A stretch of DNA of 64,000 nt from contig NZ_JAFFQE010000010.1 of NCBI RefSeq assembly GCF_016919005.1, forward strand, positions 1-64,000. The letters run 5' to 3'. Each line of letters begins with the position of its first letter. Position 1 is the stretch's first letter. Both the position numbers and the translations under genes were made by a program. This document shows positions 18,962 to 28,619 of this stretch, in pieces. The notes below the pieces were generated by a model. It made no database searches and was not told the origin of the DNA. It worked only from the letters and a program-made list of their open reading frames with translations. Source of the DNA: Desulfopila inferna. GTDB lineage: Bacteria > Desulfobacterota > Desulfobulbia > Desulfobulbales > Desulfocapsaceae.

Positions 18962-19783
18962 TTAAAACTTGTGGACTGCGCCGCAAATCTCCGTTAAAAA
19001 TTTCACTGTCTCCGGTGCTGCTGAAACGAACTCGACCCCATGAAAATTTTCATTGGAATTTTTTACCCTTACCTTCTCCTTCATGCTGAAATTTCTTCCC
19101 ACCCGGCAACTAATAACCAGCAGATCATCGACGGCTATCTGCTGGTTTCCATATATTTTCAGACCTCCGCTAGCCAGATCGACAACAGTAACGATACCGG
19201 TTTTCATGGTGTTGGCGTTATAGCAATGTCCAATGATATTTTCGTCGAGAACCCGGTCGTGGCGAATCCGCTTATGCTGGCGCCTGTCGATTTCAGTGCT
19301 GTCAAAATCTTCAAACCTGTCAATGGGAAAGCTGATCCCTTCCGATTTTTTCTTTTTCAGTGTAGGAATATCACACTCTTTGATATGTTTAAGTAGCCAG
19401 TTCTCCAGAAATTCTCCGGGATCCACCTCAACCGCTCTATTATTTCTAAAGTCAACGGCGTATTCATGAAGCTGCTTGAGAAGTTGATAATGGAAATAAC
19501 AGTGAGTGGAAAAACTGCTCTCCTCGCGAATCAAGTTTTCTTCGGTCTCAAAATGTTTAAAGGCATAGCTCATGATTACAGCAAACAAAGTATCGATAAC
19601 CTGTTTGCTCATTCCCATATTCAAGGCGTTGTTCAGATCATTGGCTAGATCGAATAAGATCTTATGCTGGTCGTCGATAATTTCCACGTCAACATTCAGG
19701 TTTCTGTCCCATTTCATTGCTTTTTTCATCGTCTTTCCCAAGCGGTAAATTATATTTTGATCCTTCGTATCACTTTTTGTCAT
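18962..19783 (-). CDS. Hemerythrin-PilZ fusion protein
   Basis: Residues 20-160 form a bacteriohemerythrin four-helix bundle with diiron ligands in 'DDQH', 'HFETEE', 'FHYQLLKQLHEY' and 'HIKECD'. Residues 168-273 form a PilZ domain with the RxxxR region 'RRQHKRIR' and 'VDLASGGLKI', where the usual D/NxSxxG serine appears to be alanine. The protein could couple oxygen or NO sensing to cyclic-di-GMP. The start is uncertain: the ATG at 19783 has no clear ribosome site, and the ATG at 19729 (18 residues later) has 'GGGAAAG'. It follows the hybrid kinase on the same strand, so it may belong to that signalling group. Confidence 0.85.
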   Translation of the reverse strand: MTKSDTKDQNIIYRLGKTMKKAMKWDRNLNVDVEIIDDQHKILFDLANDLNNALNMGMSKQVIDTLFAVIMSYAFKHFETEENLIREESSFSTHCYFHYQLLKQLHEYAVDFRNNRAVEVDPGEFLENWLLKHIKECDIPTLKKKKSEGISFPIDRFEDFDSTEIDRRQHKRIRHDRVLDENIIGHCYNANTMKTGIVTVVDLASGGLKIYGNQQIAVDDLLVISCRVGRNFSMKEKVRVKNSNENFHGVEFVSAAPETVKFLTEICGAVHKF

Positions 19784-19821
19784 TAATAATCATTAACATC
19801 AAGAACACCACTCTTTTTCCA

Positions 19822-19839
19822 AACCCAGCTTAGCTGGGT
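19822..19839. repeat. Perfect palindrome, repeat family A
   Basis: 'acccagct' and 'agctgggt' form an 8-base perfect inverted repeat around one base, between the hybrid kinase and hemerythrin genes. It shares the CCCAGCT core of repeat family A. Confidence 0.5.
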
Positions 19840-19885
19840 AATGAACTTCAACAGACTATTTCAACAACATTAGGTTTTCTGACTG

Positions 19886-22123
19886 TCAGCTGTCCAATGC
19901 TCCACGAACGGCTTTGATAAAAGCTTCTTTCCCAAACGGCTTCTGCAGAAGTTCATGAATGTTATTCGGCCCTTCATCCAAAGGTCTGCCCTCCTGAGCT
20001 AATCCGGAACATAAAATCACAGGAATACCAGGACAAAGGTGCTCTGCTTCAGCAGCAAGTTCTTTTCCCGTCAAACCCGGCATGGCCAGATCAGTAACGA
20101 TTGCATCAAACACACAGGGAGATTGCCGCATTACGGCAAGCGCATCCCTTGGGTGCTCGTATGCGGATACCCGATAACCATAGTGCTCGAGATAATGCTG
20201 CATCAGCTTGAGAACAGCAACTTCATCATCCACCACCATGATCTTTTCATTTCCCTCCAGAGAAGTAAGCTCTTCCAGGTCGTCCTGTTCCTGAAACTCC
20301 TCCTTGTATTCCGGGAAAAAGAGATCAAAGCGGGTGCCCTTGCCGGGCGTACTTTTTACTTTAATTTCTCCACCGACAGCCTTGACGATACCGTAGACCA
20401 CCGAAAGCCCAAGCCCGGTTCCTCTATCCAATTCCTTGGTGGTAAAGTAAGGATCAAAAATTTTATCAATATGAGCAGGATTGATCCCGCTGCCATTATC
20501 GGTAACGGTCAAGCGAAGATAATCTCCCGGAGGCAGAGCAACATCGACATATTCCTGTTCTTTTTCTGTTATCTTGTGTGCAGCAAGAATTACTCGTATT
20601 TCTCCACCGCTATCCAGCATGGACTGATAAGAATTTGCACATAGATTCATTATGATGCGATGCATTTGACTGGGGTCGATTTCAATAAATTTATCAGTTT
20701 GGATGTCCTGATATATCTCGATGTGCGGAGGAATGGAGGAACGCAGCATTTTCACAGCTTCCTTGGCCACAAAAGAGACCTGAATAGGCTGTTTTTTCTC
20801 GTCTTTCTTGCGGCTGAAAGTAAGTATCTGGTTTACCAGATCATTAGCTCTTTCTCCCGCAGCGATGACCATCTTCAAATTTTCATATTCCCGGGATCCA
20901 GGCGGCAACTCTTCCATGGTTAGCTGACTGTATCCCAGGATAGCAGAAAGCAGGTTATTGAAGTCATGAGCGATACCACCAGCCAGCGTGCCGATGGACT
21001 CCATTCTCTGGGCCTGAAACACATGGGCCTCCATTTCCTTGTTGATTTGCTGTAATCTATTTTGTTCAGTTACATCCGTAACCAGTACCATCACAGCAGG
21101 TTTATCGTTCCAGTCAAGCATCACCGCATTTATCCGCAACCAGCGCACCTCCCTGTCCCGGTTGAGGATCCGCAGTTCCTTATCCCTGGGGAATTCTTTC
21201 CCTTCAGATAAAAGCGAAAAAAGAGATTTTATTGTGGCCTTGTCATCTTCATACACATTATCGAGATATGCGGTACTACGAATTTCGTCTTTACCATAGC
21301 CGGTTATCGCCAAAAGCTGAGAATTGCCGTAAACTATGCGTTCGTCTTGTATGACGGCGACGCCTTCATTGGCATTTTCCAAAAGGCTCCTATATTTTTC
21401 TTCTGATTTCTGAAGCTTGTTTTTGACCCGCTCCAGATCAGTTACATCAAATGCTGAAATCAGCACCCTGTCACAGATATCTTGGTGATCGGATAGAACC
21501 AGCCACCTGAGCACTAAAGCCCCCTTCCGCTCACGGCTTTGGAAGAAACTCAGCTGCATCTCAAATTGAGCCTTACCCTTGACGATGGCAATTATTTCCT
21601 GTTTCATAAAGGCAAAGGGATCAACAAACAGTTGGGACAAAGAGCCGTGCATTTCTTCCCGGTCCTGCAACCCCAGGACATTGAGAGCTGCTATATTGAT
21701 TTCCAGAGTAACAACTCTGGTGAGACATGCCTGAATACATTCAGGATGAATTTCCAAATATTCTTCTATATCATCGACATTAAACAGGTCTGAATTATGC
21801 AAATACTCTTTAACGCGAGTGAGATCCTCTTCCCATAAGGGTCCGGGTGAGTTATGAAATGCGGTGCGATATCGTTTTTCACTCTCTTCTTTTCTGTCAA
21901 CCGCATCCTGGATTTTCTGACAGTCGATTTTCAGAACGAAATAGAGCAATGTTGCTGTTACAGCAACAAATATCAGTCCTTTAAGGGTTTGCGCATAATC
22001 AGGAGAGAGACTAAAGACCACAAAAGAATCAATGGCCCGATCGGTGACTAGAATCCAGATACTCCCGAAAAGAAGGTATTTCACAACTACTTTTTTTGGA
22101 TAATATCTTGTTATTTCAGACAT
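19886..22123 (-). CDS. PAS-containing hybrid sensor histidine kinase
   Basis: This 745-residue protein begins with two membrane helices (about residues 12-35 and 45-65). A PAS-like segment (about 85-230) and a clear PAS domain (about 245-360, 'RSLLENANEGVAVI') follow. The HisKA domain has 'GGIAHDFNNLLSAILGYSQL'. The HATPase domain has 'NLCANSYQSM', 'VTDNGSGI' and 'GTGLGLSVVYG'. A C-terminal receiver ends the protein ('VVDDEVAVLKLM', phospho-acceptor in 'IVTDLAMPG', 'KPFGKEAF'). It should sense a membrane or cytoplasmic signal and pass phosphate to a partner. The sigma-54 activator upstream on the same strand is the obvious candidate, though a 490-base gap with a repeat element separates them. 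The ATG has 'AAGGA' close upstream. Confidence 0.92.
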   Translation of the reverse strand: MSEITRYYPKKVVVKYLLFGSIWILVTDRAIDSFVVFSLSPDYAQTLKGLIFVAVTATLLYFVLKIDCQKIQDAVDRKEESEKRYRTAFHNSPGPLWEEDLTRVKEYLHNSDLFNVDDIEEYLEIHPECIQACLTRVVTLEINIAALNVLGLQDREEMHGSLSQLFVDPFAFMKQEIIAIVKGKAQFEMQLSFFQSRERKGALVLRWLVLSDHQDICDRVLISAFDVTDLERVKNKLQKSEEKYRSLLENANEGVAVIQDERIVYGNSQLLAITGYGKDEIRSTAYLDNVYEDDKATIKSLFSLLSEGKEFPRDKELRILNRDREVRWLRINAVMLDWNDKPAVMVLVTDVTEQNRLQQINKEMEAHVFQAQRMESIGTLAGGIAHDFNNLLSAILGYSQLTMEELPPGSREYENLKMVIAAGERANDLVNQILTFSRKKDEKKQPIQVSFVAKEAVKMLRSSIPPHIEIYQDIQTDKFIEIDPSQMHRIIMNLCANSYQSMLDSGGEIRVILAAHKITEKEQEYVDVALPPGDYLRLTVTDNGSGINPAHIDKIFDPYFTTKELDRGTGLGLSVVYGIVKAVGGEIKVKSTPGKGTRFDLFFPEYKEEFQEQDDLEELTSLEGNEKIMVVDDEVAVLKLMQHYLEHYGYRVSAYEHPRDALAVMRQSPCVFDAIVTDLAMPGLTGKELAAEAEHLCPGIPVILCSGLAQEGRPLDEGPNNIHELLQKPFGKEAFIKAVRGALDS

Positions 22124-22345
22124 AGTTCCTTAACCAGTATTATAACATTCGCTGAAGTAGATAAATCGCTTCAGCAGACCAAAATACATGTCTCGCCCCT
22201 CGAGAACAATCTGCTGCGGCGTACAGAGTTAACTTTTATGAAGATATCGACACATTCTAGCACTTCCAAAAAGAAATATCTAACCGGCTTCTGAAGAGTG
22301 CATTTTATCTGTTGGGGATTTTCACAGCACCGTCAATACCAGGAT

Positions 22346-22504
22346 CTCTTGAAAATCATCGAAGTCCTTAAGATGAGCTCTGCGATAAGCGCAGGCGTCG
22401 AGAAAGTTCGATGGTCGGCGAAGTGTCTGAGATGGCAGGCAGTACATGTGTGGTACGGCGGATCGCCGCTTTCAGACGGAGATTAATCTCTTTACAAGTC
22501 CATG
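22346..22504. repeat. Diverged MITE-like element, copy 1
   Basis: The left end 'ctcttgaaaatcatcgaag', inner 'ctgcgataagcgc' and right end 'tctctttacaagtccatg' parallel the better-preserved copy at 48480-48653 in order and spacing. It fills part of the 22124-22611 gap between the activator and kinase genes; nothing else is recognisable there. Confidence 0.5.
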
Positions 22505-22611
22505 TAGGTCTTGGATGTCCTGCCTGAGAGGACCAAAGTCTTACACGACAGGACTATTGGACACTTTCTGGAAAGATTTCAATAGCGACGGCCCCATCGG
22601 GAGTACCCCGT

Positions 22612-24090
22612 TTATTCTGTCTCTTCCTGAATATTGAGGCTTGTTTCCTTATTGGACAGCTCATATTTTTTGAGGAGATCATACAGTCTGGAGCGGGAAA
22701 GACCTGCCGTCTGACAACAGAGTTTGATGTCGCCGTCGGTCAGTTCAAGCAACTGCTGCAGATACTTTCGTTCCTCTAGCTGAATCGCGCGGTCTCTGGC
22801 TTCCTTTATTGTTGGAATATTGGAGATTTCGACGATTTCGTTTTCCGCCTCAGCGGTTTCTGTTAAAGGTTTTTTCCCTCTATTGAGTTTCTTTTTTGTA
22901 ACCGCCAGCCTGATGTTTAAGGGAAGATGGGTGGGATCAAGAATGGTACTGTCCTGGGCATCAGTTATGGAGCGCTCTACTGCCTGAAAAAGCTCCCGGA
23001 CATTCCCTGGCCAGTCATACTGATTGAGAATCATTAAATAGTCAGGGGAGAGCTTTTTATTTTTCAGCTTATTCCGCTTGCAAAAAAGGGTGCGGTAATG
23101 ATAGGCAAGTTCAGTGACATCTGTTGTCCTCCGACGTAATGATGGAAGTTCAAGCTGAAAGGTTTTGAGCCGGAAGAAGAGATCTTCCCGGAATGTTCCT
23201 TCCTCCACCATTAATTCAAGGTTTCTATTTGTTGCCGCGATCAGCCGAAAATTGCTCTCGATTTCCGTATTGCTGCCGACTGGGAGAAACTTACGTTCCT
23301 GAATAACCCGCAGTAATTTTTTCTGTATTTCAAGAGGCATCTCCCCGATTTCGTCAAGAAAAAGGGTCCCGCCATCGGCCTGTTTAATCAATCCCGTCTG
23401 GCTTTTATCCGCTCCGGTAAAGGACCCCTTGGCATGACCGAAAAGGATGCTTTCAACGAGCGTGGAAGGTAGGGCCGCACAATCCACAGTCGTCATATTC
23501 TTCCTTGCCCGGGGGCTGATATTGTGGATCGCTGAAGCAAAAAGCTCCTTCCCCGTGCCGGTTTCACCGGTGATGAGAACACTTGCGTCGGATTGAGCTA
23601 CGCGCACCGTCAAGTTCACGCAGTTGCGGATAGCTTTGCTTCTGCCGATAATGCCGGTATCTTCTAACTGCTGCTGGATCTCCCGTTGCTTATCGACCGC
23701 ATTTTGTCCTTTGTTGCGGCGATACCGCAGAACCCGCTTTAACAGGTCCGGTAACTTTTTGTGCGGAGAAGGGTCTATGATATAGTCCCACACCCCACCT
23801 TTGAGGGCATGCTCGGCATGTTCAGGATCGCCTACTGCAGTGTAGATGAGAATTTCAGGAGAGGGGTGCAGCGACTGATAATCTTCAATGGCATAACAGG
23901 AAGCACCATCGGGGAGGATATCCCTCATCAGAACAACAGCAAATCCTTCATTGCCTTTTGCCTGTATACCTTCCTGAAGAGTGGAGGCATTCCGGACCAC
24001 TATACCAAGCTGATCCGAGACTTTACGCAGGGCTTCAGCTACTGTAGTTTCATTGTCGATTACAAGAACTTTCAGGTTTGTATCCGGCAT
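22612..24090 (-). CDS. NtrC-family sigma-54-dependent response regulator
   Basis: The protein (about 492 residues) has a receiver domain (acidic start 'VIDNETTVAEAL', phospho-acceptor in 'RDILPDG'). The AAA+ domain has Walker A 'GETGTGKE', sigma-54 loop 'GSFTGA' (a variant of GAFTGA) and Walker B 'GGTLFLDEIGEMP'. A Fis-type helix-turn-helix closes it ('LCCQTAGLSRSRLYDLLKKY'). It should activate sigma-54 promoters on phosphorylation. I chose the ATG at 24090 because the frame upstream to 24183 runs into a dispersed repeat (24158-24206). Possible targets include the sigma-54-like promoters at 29544, 38689 and 39581 (inference). Confidence 0.93.
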   Translation of the reverse strand: MPDTNLKVLVIDNETTVAEALRKVSDQLGIVVRNASTLQEGIQAKGNEGFAVVLMRDILPDGASCYAIEDYQSLHPSPEILIYTAVGDPEHAEHALKGGVWDYIIDPSPHKKLPDLLKRVLRYRRNKGQNAVDKQREIQQQLEDTGIIGRSKAIRNCVNLTVRVAQSDASVLITGETGTGKELFASAIHNISPRARKNMTTVDCAALPSTLVESILFGHAKGSFTGADKSQTGLIKQADGGTLFLDEIGEMPLEIQKKLLRVIQERKFLPVGSNTEIESNFRLIAATNRNLELMVEEGTFREDLFFRLKTFQLELPSLRRRTTDVTELAYHYRTLFCKRNKLKNKKLSPDYLMILNQYDWPGNVRELFQAVERSITDAQDSTILDPTHLPLNIRLAVTKKKLNRGKKPLTETAEAENEIVEISNIPTIKEARDRAIQLEERKYLQQLLELTDGDIKLCCQTAGLSRSRLYDLLKKYELSNKETSLNIQEETE

Positions 24091-24157
24091 AGTTATGAGT
24101 ACCTTTACTGACTGATGTCTTGTGTTTTTTCGCAAGAAAACAAGACACCTGTAGCTC

Positions 24158-24206
24158 TTATACCCCTCAAGGGGGTACTGCAAAAAGTCCAGCTCAACTG
24201 GGTTAG
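24158..24206. repeat. 49-base repeat, near copy at 49712-49759
   Basis: The block contains 'cctcaagggggtactg' and ends 'caactgggttag'. The second copy, 25 kb away, matches across its whole length with one indel and scattered substitutions. It ends in the family A core. Here it lies just upstream of the NtrC-type regulator. Confidence 0.65.
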
Positions 24207-24790
24207 AATAACAACGATAGGTTTACTTAAGCAGAAAGACAACTTTTCCTCCCAAACGTATTATGTAATATTTAATTAAAGAATATCAAGGCAGAAGAGT
24301 CGAAGGTGAAAGATATACGAACAGAGAGTTTGTTATTTATAGAAATCGATACGTTGCCGCCGAACGAAAGAAAGGGCGAAGAGCAAGGCATAACAAATTA
24401 TCCGATATTCTATTTTACAGGAGCTTACTCTATATGTCGCTCATAGTTGGTGTCTACCCGGGAATTAGCAATTTCGATCTACGCACTTACTTACCTGGGG
24501 GCTCGATTGATTAACCGCAAGCATGTTTTTGATATCGGTGCCTTGCGCCTTTCCCCGGTAATTTAAATTTTGAAGGCAACCGGTAAACGATATCATGGGA
24601 CTCCGACAAGTTAGGCCCAAGTGCCATTTTATTTGAATAGATTATTTTATAGCACAATACAGAAAAATAGTACAGTTCAACAAAATCAGCCTGGAAATTT
24701 TCTTTACTTTATGTTTGAGTATGAAATTTGCAGATAGACAGTCAACTCCAAGAGATATCAAACCAACACTTATTCACATTGGCACGGCTT
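24207..24790. other. AT-rich intergenic region between divergent regulators
   Basis: I see no gene. An inverted pair 'gatatcggt' (about 24531-24539) and 'cgatatc' (about 24588-24594) flanks 'ccccggtaa' and 'accggtaaa', which could form a hairpin. Promoters for both divergent regulators should be here, but I cannot place them with confidence. Confidence 0.4.
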
Positions 24791-25393
24791 ATGGGCAAGA
24801 TTAACATTCTCATTGTGGAAGATAATCCGGCGGATGTTCTCCTGATAAAAGAGTATCTGTCCGAAAACAAACACATTCGCCAGGATCTAGCAGAAGCTGA
24901 GACCCTTGAGTCTGCACTCGGTCTTCTATCTCATTATAATTTTGATGCAGTGCTGCTGGACCTGCGCCTTCCTGATTCCTCAGGTCTGGATACGGTCCGG
25001 AAAATAATTACACCGTATCCCGATACCGCTGTGATTGTTCTCTCGGGATTGCAGGATGAGGAACTGGCTCTTCAGGCGGTGCGCTTCGGAGCCCAGGATT
25101 TTCTTGAGAAACAGCACCTTTCCCCTGCCTCCCTGAGCAAATCGCTGCTCTATTCCATTGAGCGCAAGAAGGCGATGCAGGAAAAAGAGGATCTCCTTCA
25201 TGACCTCACCCTGGCCTTGAAGAAAATAGAATCACTTGAAGGGATTCTGCCGATTTGTCTGAGCTGCAAAAAGATTCTCACCGAAAATAATCAATGGCAG
25301 CGCATCGAAGAGTATATACGTGACCACTCCGAAGCAAGAACAGTTAATATGATATGCCCAGACTGCAAAAACGATCTTGAAGAAAGCTACTGA
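24791..25393 (+). CDS. Response regulator with C-terminal four-cysteine motif
   Basis: A receiver domain (residues about 1-125; 'ILIVEDNPADVLLIKEYL', phospho-acceptor in 'VLLDLRLPDSSG') is followed by a short coiled coil and a C-terminal block with 'LPICLSCKK' and 'MICPDCK'. This tail is common in two-component proteins of sulfate- and metal-reducing bacteria, and the four cysteines probably bind a metal. There is no DNA-binding domain, so it likely acts through protein contacts or a partner kinase. I start at the ATG (24791); the frame is open from a TTG at 24728. The PAS kinase gene 170 bases downstream is a likely partner. Confidence 0.85.
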   Translation: MGKINILIVEDNPADVLLIKEYLSENKHIRQDLAEAETLESALGLLSHYNFDAVLLDLRLPDSSGLDTVRKIITPYPDTAVIVLSGLQDEELALQAVRFGAQDFLEKQHLSPASLSKSLLYSIERKKAMQEKEDLLHDLTLALKKIESLEGILPICLSCKKILTENNQWQRIEEYIRDHSEARTVNMICPDCKNDLEESY

Positions 25394-25565
25394 TACATTC
25401 CTGCCTTTTTCCTTATCGCAAGCCGTTGTTGAAAAAAATCCTGTTTGATGACGTCATAACCTACTTTTTGTCCTGCCATATGAAACTATTGGAAAATCAC
25501 CGAGAAGTTTCATTGATGAGCGCACCGACAGACAGCATCCCTTCTGACCATAAGAGATATACACG

Positions 25566-26693
25566 TTGAAAAGTCTGGAAAGAAAACTCAAAGTAAGCAG
25601 AGACAGACTCCATTTGATTACGGATTCGATGCCTGCCCTCATAGCTTATTTGAGCAATGAGGAGAAATTTGTCTTCTGCAATGCCGAACATTATAAATGG
25701 TTCGGTATCTCACCTAAAGAAGCCATCGGCATGACCCCTGCCGACATATTCGACAATCATGTGCTCCAGGAAATCCAGCCTTATCTCGAAAGGGTCCTCG
25801 AAGGAGAGCAGGTTACTTTCGAAATCCAAATCCCCCATCGTCTCAAAGGTCTCCGCATCTGCAATATGACCCTTATTCCCCATGCCGTGGAAGACCGCAC
25901 TATCGTCGGATTCTGTGTGCTGGCTACGGATGTCACAGAGTCAAAAAGGGCGGAAGCCATTGAAGAAGAAAAAAATCAGCAGTTGAGCAGGGCTTTGAAA
26001 AAAGTTAAGGCTTCCAACAGGGAACTGGAACAGTTTGCCTCGGTTTGTTCACACGACCTGCAGGAGCCCCTGCGCATGATCAAGGCATATGCCGATCTCC
26101 TCGAGAGGCGATATGGAGAAAACTTTGACGAGACGGCAACCACCTATTTCCAGTATATTGCCAAGGGCGCTCACCGCATGCAGCTCATGGTTGACAGCCT
26201 GCTCGATTATGCCAGGCTGGGGGCTGCCGACCAACCCCTAAGTAGAGTGGACATGGAACAAGTGCTGCAGCAGGCCCTGGACAATATCGACCCCTTCATC
26301 CGCAAGAACGGTGCAGAGATCACCTCTGATCCTCTTCCTGAAATATACGGCCACCCTATCCATCTCCTCCGCCTGATGCAGAATCTTTTGAGCAATGCCA
26401 TAAAATTTCGCAGCAGAGAAATTCCCATGATTCATATAAGTGCAGAATCCCGCAATGGAGAGTGGGTTTTCAGCATTCGCGACAACGGGATCGGCATTGA
26501 CCCCAGCCACGGTAATATGATTTTTGATCTTTTCCAGCGTATTGAACCTTCAGAAGATATTGCAGGCACTGGAATGGGACTCGCCCTGTGCCAGAAAATT
26601 GTCGAAAACCATGAAGGGAAACTCTGGTATGAAAGTGAAATCGGAAAAGGGACTACATTTTTTTTCACTCTTGTGAAGTATAACGATATTTAA
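25566..26693 (+). CDS. PAS-domain sensor histidine kinase, soluble
   Basis: The 375-residue protein has a PAS domain (about residues 12-130, 'DSMPALIAYLSNEEKFVFCN'), a coiled-coil linker, HisKA ('FASVCSHDLQEPLRMIKAYADLL', phytochrome-like kinase type) and HATPase ('NLLSNAIKFR', 'IRDNGIGID', 'GTGMGLALCQKIVENH'). It has no membrane segment. The only in-frame start is a TTG at 25566, because a stop lies four codons upstream. That TTG overlaps the stop of a short preceding frame (ATG at 25480, 29 codons) in the arrangement TTGA. This could be translational coupling or a frameshifted N-terminus. Confidence 0.85.
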   Translation: MKSLERKLKVSRDRLHLITDSMPALIAYLSNEEKFVFCNAEHYKWFGISPKEAIGMTPADIFDNHVLQEIQPYLERVLEGEQVTFEIQIPHRLKGLRICNMTLIPHAVEDRTIVGFCVLATDVTESKRAEAIEEEKNQQLSRALKKVKASNRELEQFASVCSHDLQEPLRMIKAYADLLERRYGENFDETATTYFQYIAKGAHRMQLMVDSLLDYARLGAADQPLSRVDMEQVLQQALDNIDPFIRKNGAEITSDPLPEIYGHPIHLLRLMQNLLSNAIKFRSREIPMIHISAESRNGEWVFSIRDNGIGIDPSHGNMIFDLFQRIEPSEDIAGTGMGLALCQKIVENHEGKLWYESEIGKGTTFFFTLVKYNDI

Positions 26694-26828
26694 AGAGAGA
26701 AAAGTGCTTTCCAGGCCCCTCGAATTAGTATCCGGGCTGAAACTACTCAAAGAGGCCGGACCGAGATGATCGGCCCGACAATTCCAGTGTACACACATTG
26801 AAATATTTCCGCCGCCTCCAATAAGCCG

Positions 26829-27083
26829 TCAAAACTGCTGTCCCTCTATGTTTTTTCTGAGCTGTGCTATTTCCAGACCCAGGGAAGTGCACTTGTTCCC
26901 CTCCATACAATCATCGGCATCAGGTATTTCAAGATGATGCTTGAGTTCCCTTGAATCTTTTACTAAATCGACAATCCACACGTTTTTATCTGCATCAAAT
27001 TCAACATCTATATCAATGCCGCATTCACCTATTTCAGGATATAATTCAGTAATTTTTTTGCATAGTTCTTCTCTGTTGTACAT
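26829..27083 (-). CDS. Small conserved acidic protein of unknown function
   Basis: The 84-residue protein opens MYNREELCKKITELYPEIG and looks like a compact alpha/beta fold with 'DIDVEFDADKNVWIVDL' as a beta hairpin. Four cysteines (positions about 8, 21, 59 and 65) suggest metal or redox function. I believe similar proteins occur in other sulfate reducers, but I cannot name a family. A very strong 'AGGAGG' precedes the ATG. It stands alone on the minus strand next to the SDR gene. Confidence 0.75.
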   Translation of the reverse strand: MYNREELCKKITELYPEIGECGIDIDVEFDADKNVWIVDLVKDSRELKHHLEIPDADDCMEGNKCTSLGLEIAQLRKNIEGQQF

Positions 27084-27174
27084 ATTTCCCTCCTGTCATC
27101 GCTATTTTCCCATCCGACTGATCCGGTAAGACCGGACACGATACTTATCAGTTTGATATTTCATCCTGCCTAAC

Positions 27175-27894
27175 TTACCATGGAATCTCCTCGCCATCGT
27201 AACTGAAAAATTTTCCCGTCTGCTCCATGGTAAATCCCTCGATAATCTGCCGCATTCCGCTCACACTTTCCCTGGTGGAAATACCTTTCAACGGCCCTAT
27301 ACGTGTCATCACCGCACCGGGATGCAGAAGCAATACTCCTATTTCCTGCTCCTTCATCTCTGCGGAGATCCCCTGCATGGCCGCATTTAATGCCGACTTA
27401 CTGGAACGATAGTAAAAACTGTCCCCTTCGTTGATTTCGGCAATACGCTCCATATGACTACTGAGAACAACAATCAACCTGACGGTTGTGCTCTCTGCAA
27501 TATTTCCAAGAAGCGCTTCGGTGATACGAACAGGCCCCAGGGTATTTACTTCAAAGGTCCTCCGCCAATTGTCATAATGGATGCAGTCAATTCCCACACT
27601 TCGTTTTCTGAAGTAGACTCCAGCGTTATTTATCAAAATATTGATAGGAACTTCCATGAGTTCCTGACATAAGCTATTGATATCCTCCTGCTGGGTGATG
27701 TCAAGCCTGTGAATAGTGAGACGGCTGTGGAGTTCGAGGAGCATGTGCAGTGATTGCGCTTCGGTCGGCCTGCGGCAGGTGGCATACACATGCCAGCCAC
27801 TCTCCAGATATTGGCGGGTAAATTCCAACCCTATACCGCGATTGCTGCCGGTGATCAATACCCTCTTCACAGCAACCACCGTTTGATTTTCCAC
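27175..27894 (-). CDS. Short-chain dehydrogenase/reductase
   Basis: This 239-residue Rossmann enzyme has the cofactor glycine motif 'TGSNRGIG', 'NNAGVYF', the catalytic serine region 'VLSSHM' and the YxxxK pair in 'YRSSK'. It oxidises or reduces an unidentified alcohol or carbonyl with NAD(P). The GTG start at 27894 is tentative because no strong ribosome site is visible. The gene lies at the edge of the stress cluster, beside the Usp gene, but substrate cannot be deduced. Confidence 0.88.
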   Translation of the reverse strand: MENQTVVAVKRVLITGSNRGIGLEFTRQYLESGWHVYATCRRPTEAQSLHMLLELHSRLTIHRLDITQQEDINSLCQELMEVPINILINNAGVYFRKRSVGIDCIHYDNWRRTFEVNTLGPVRITEALLGNIAESTTVRLIVVLSSHMERIAEINEGDSFYYRSSKSALNAAMQGISAEMKEQEIGVLLLHPGAVMTRIGPLKGISTRESVSGMRQIIEGFTMEQTGKFFSYDGEEIPW

Positions 27895-28058
27895 CAGCCT
27901 GAGTCATGGGCATAGAGGGGCGCAACTGGTCGACGCAGCATCTCCAAGCTGCGCCCGCTTTCAGCTTGCCTAATGTATCTGTTATTAATCGGCATTCCCA
28001 TTTCAACAGTTCCTTTAGATCGCCTCATTCCTGCAAAGGCTTTGGGCTTTCAGGCCAA

Positions 28059-28529
28059 CTATTTCTCTGTGGATTTTTCGGGGATAATAAGTACTGGAAC
28101 GGTGGATTGGCGAACCGTCTTCTCGGCAACCGACCCCAACATAAAATGACTGAGTCCGGTGCGGCCATGCGTGGCCATCACAATCATTCCGACGTCGTTT
28201 TCTTTTGCAAAGTCAGCTATCACATCGGCAGGTATACCGATTTTCACATGGCTCTCAACCTCTACACCCTCGGCCACCTTTCCCTCTACCACCTGGTGAA
28301 GTTCCTTTTCAGCAGTCTTCAGTAGTTCCTGCTCATAAAGAGGAACATCAAAACCTTTCATGGCTACAGGCGCAAAACCAGAACCGGTAACGGTAGGCAC
28401 CTGATGAACTACCTGGAGTGCATATAATTTTACCTGAAATTTCTGAGCAAGCTCTATTGCCGCATCCAGTGCATTCAAGGCGGGATGGCTTCCGTCAGTC
28501 GGCCAAAGTATCGATGTGATCGGTAGCAT
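28059..28529 (-). CDS. Universal stress protein, UspA family
   Basis: This 156-residue protein shows the ATP-binding Usp pattern G-2x-G-9x-GS in 'ATHGRTGLSHFMLGSVAE', and 'ILWPTDGSHPALNALDAA' is the usual first strand and helix. Usp proteins support survival during starvation and oxidative or respiratory stress. The ATG follows 'GGAGGAGG' immediately, a very strong site. Hsp20, PfkB-type kinase, Cfa and PpsA genes nearby make a stress role credible. Confidence 0.93.
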   Translation of the reverse strand: MLPITSILWPTDGSHPALNALDAAIELAQKFQVKLYALQVVHQVPTVTGSGFAPVAMKGFDVPLYEQELLKTAEKELHQVVEGKVAEGVEVESHVKIGIPADVIADFAKENDVGMIVMATHGRTGLSHFMLGSVAEKTVRQSTVPVLIIPEKSTEK

Positions 28530-28619
28530 TACCTCCTCCGTTTGTAGGTTATAAAATTCAGATAATGGCTATATTTCAACGCTACCAAAGCAGAACATGC
28601 ACCGCTCACTGGAAATAAA

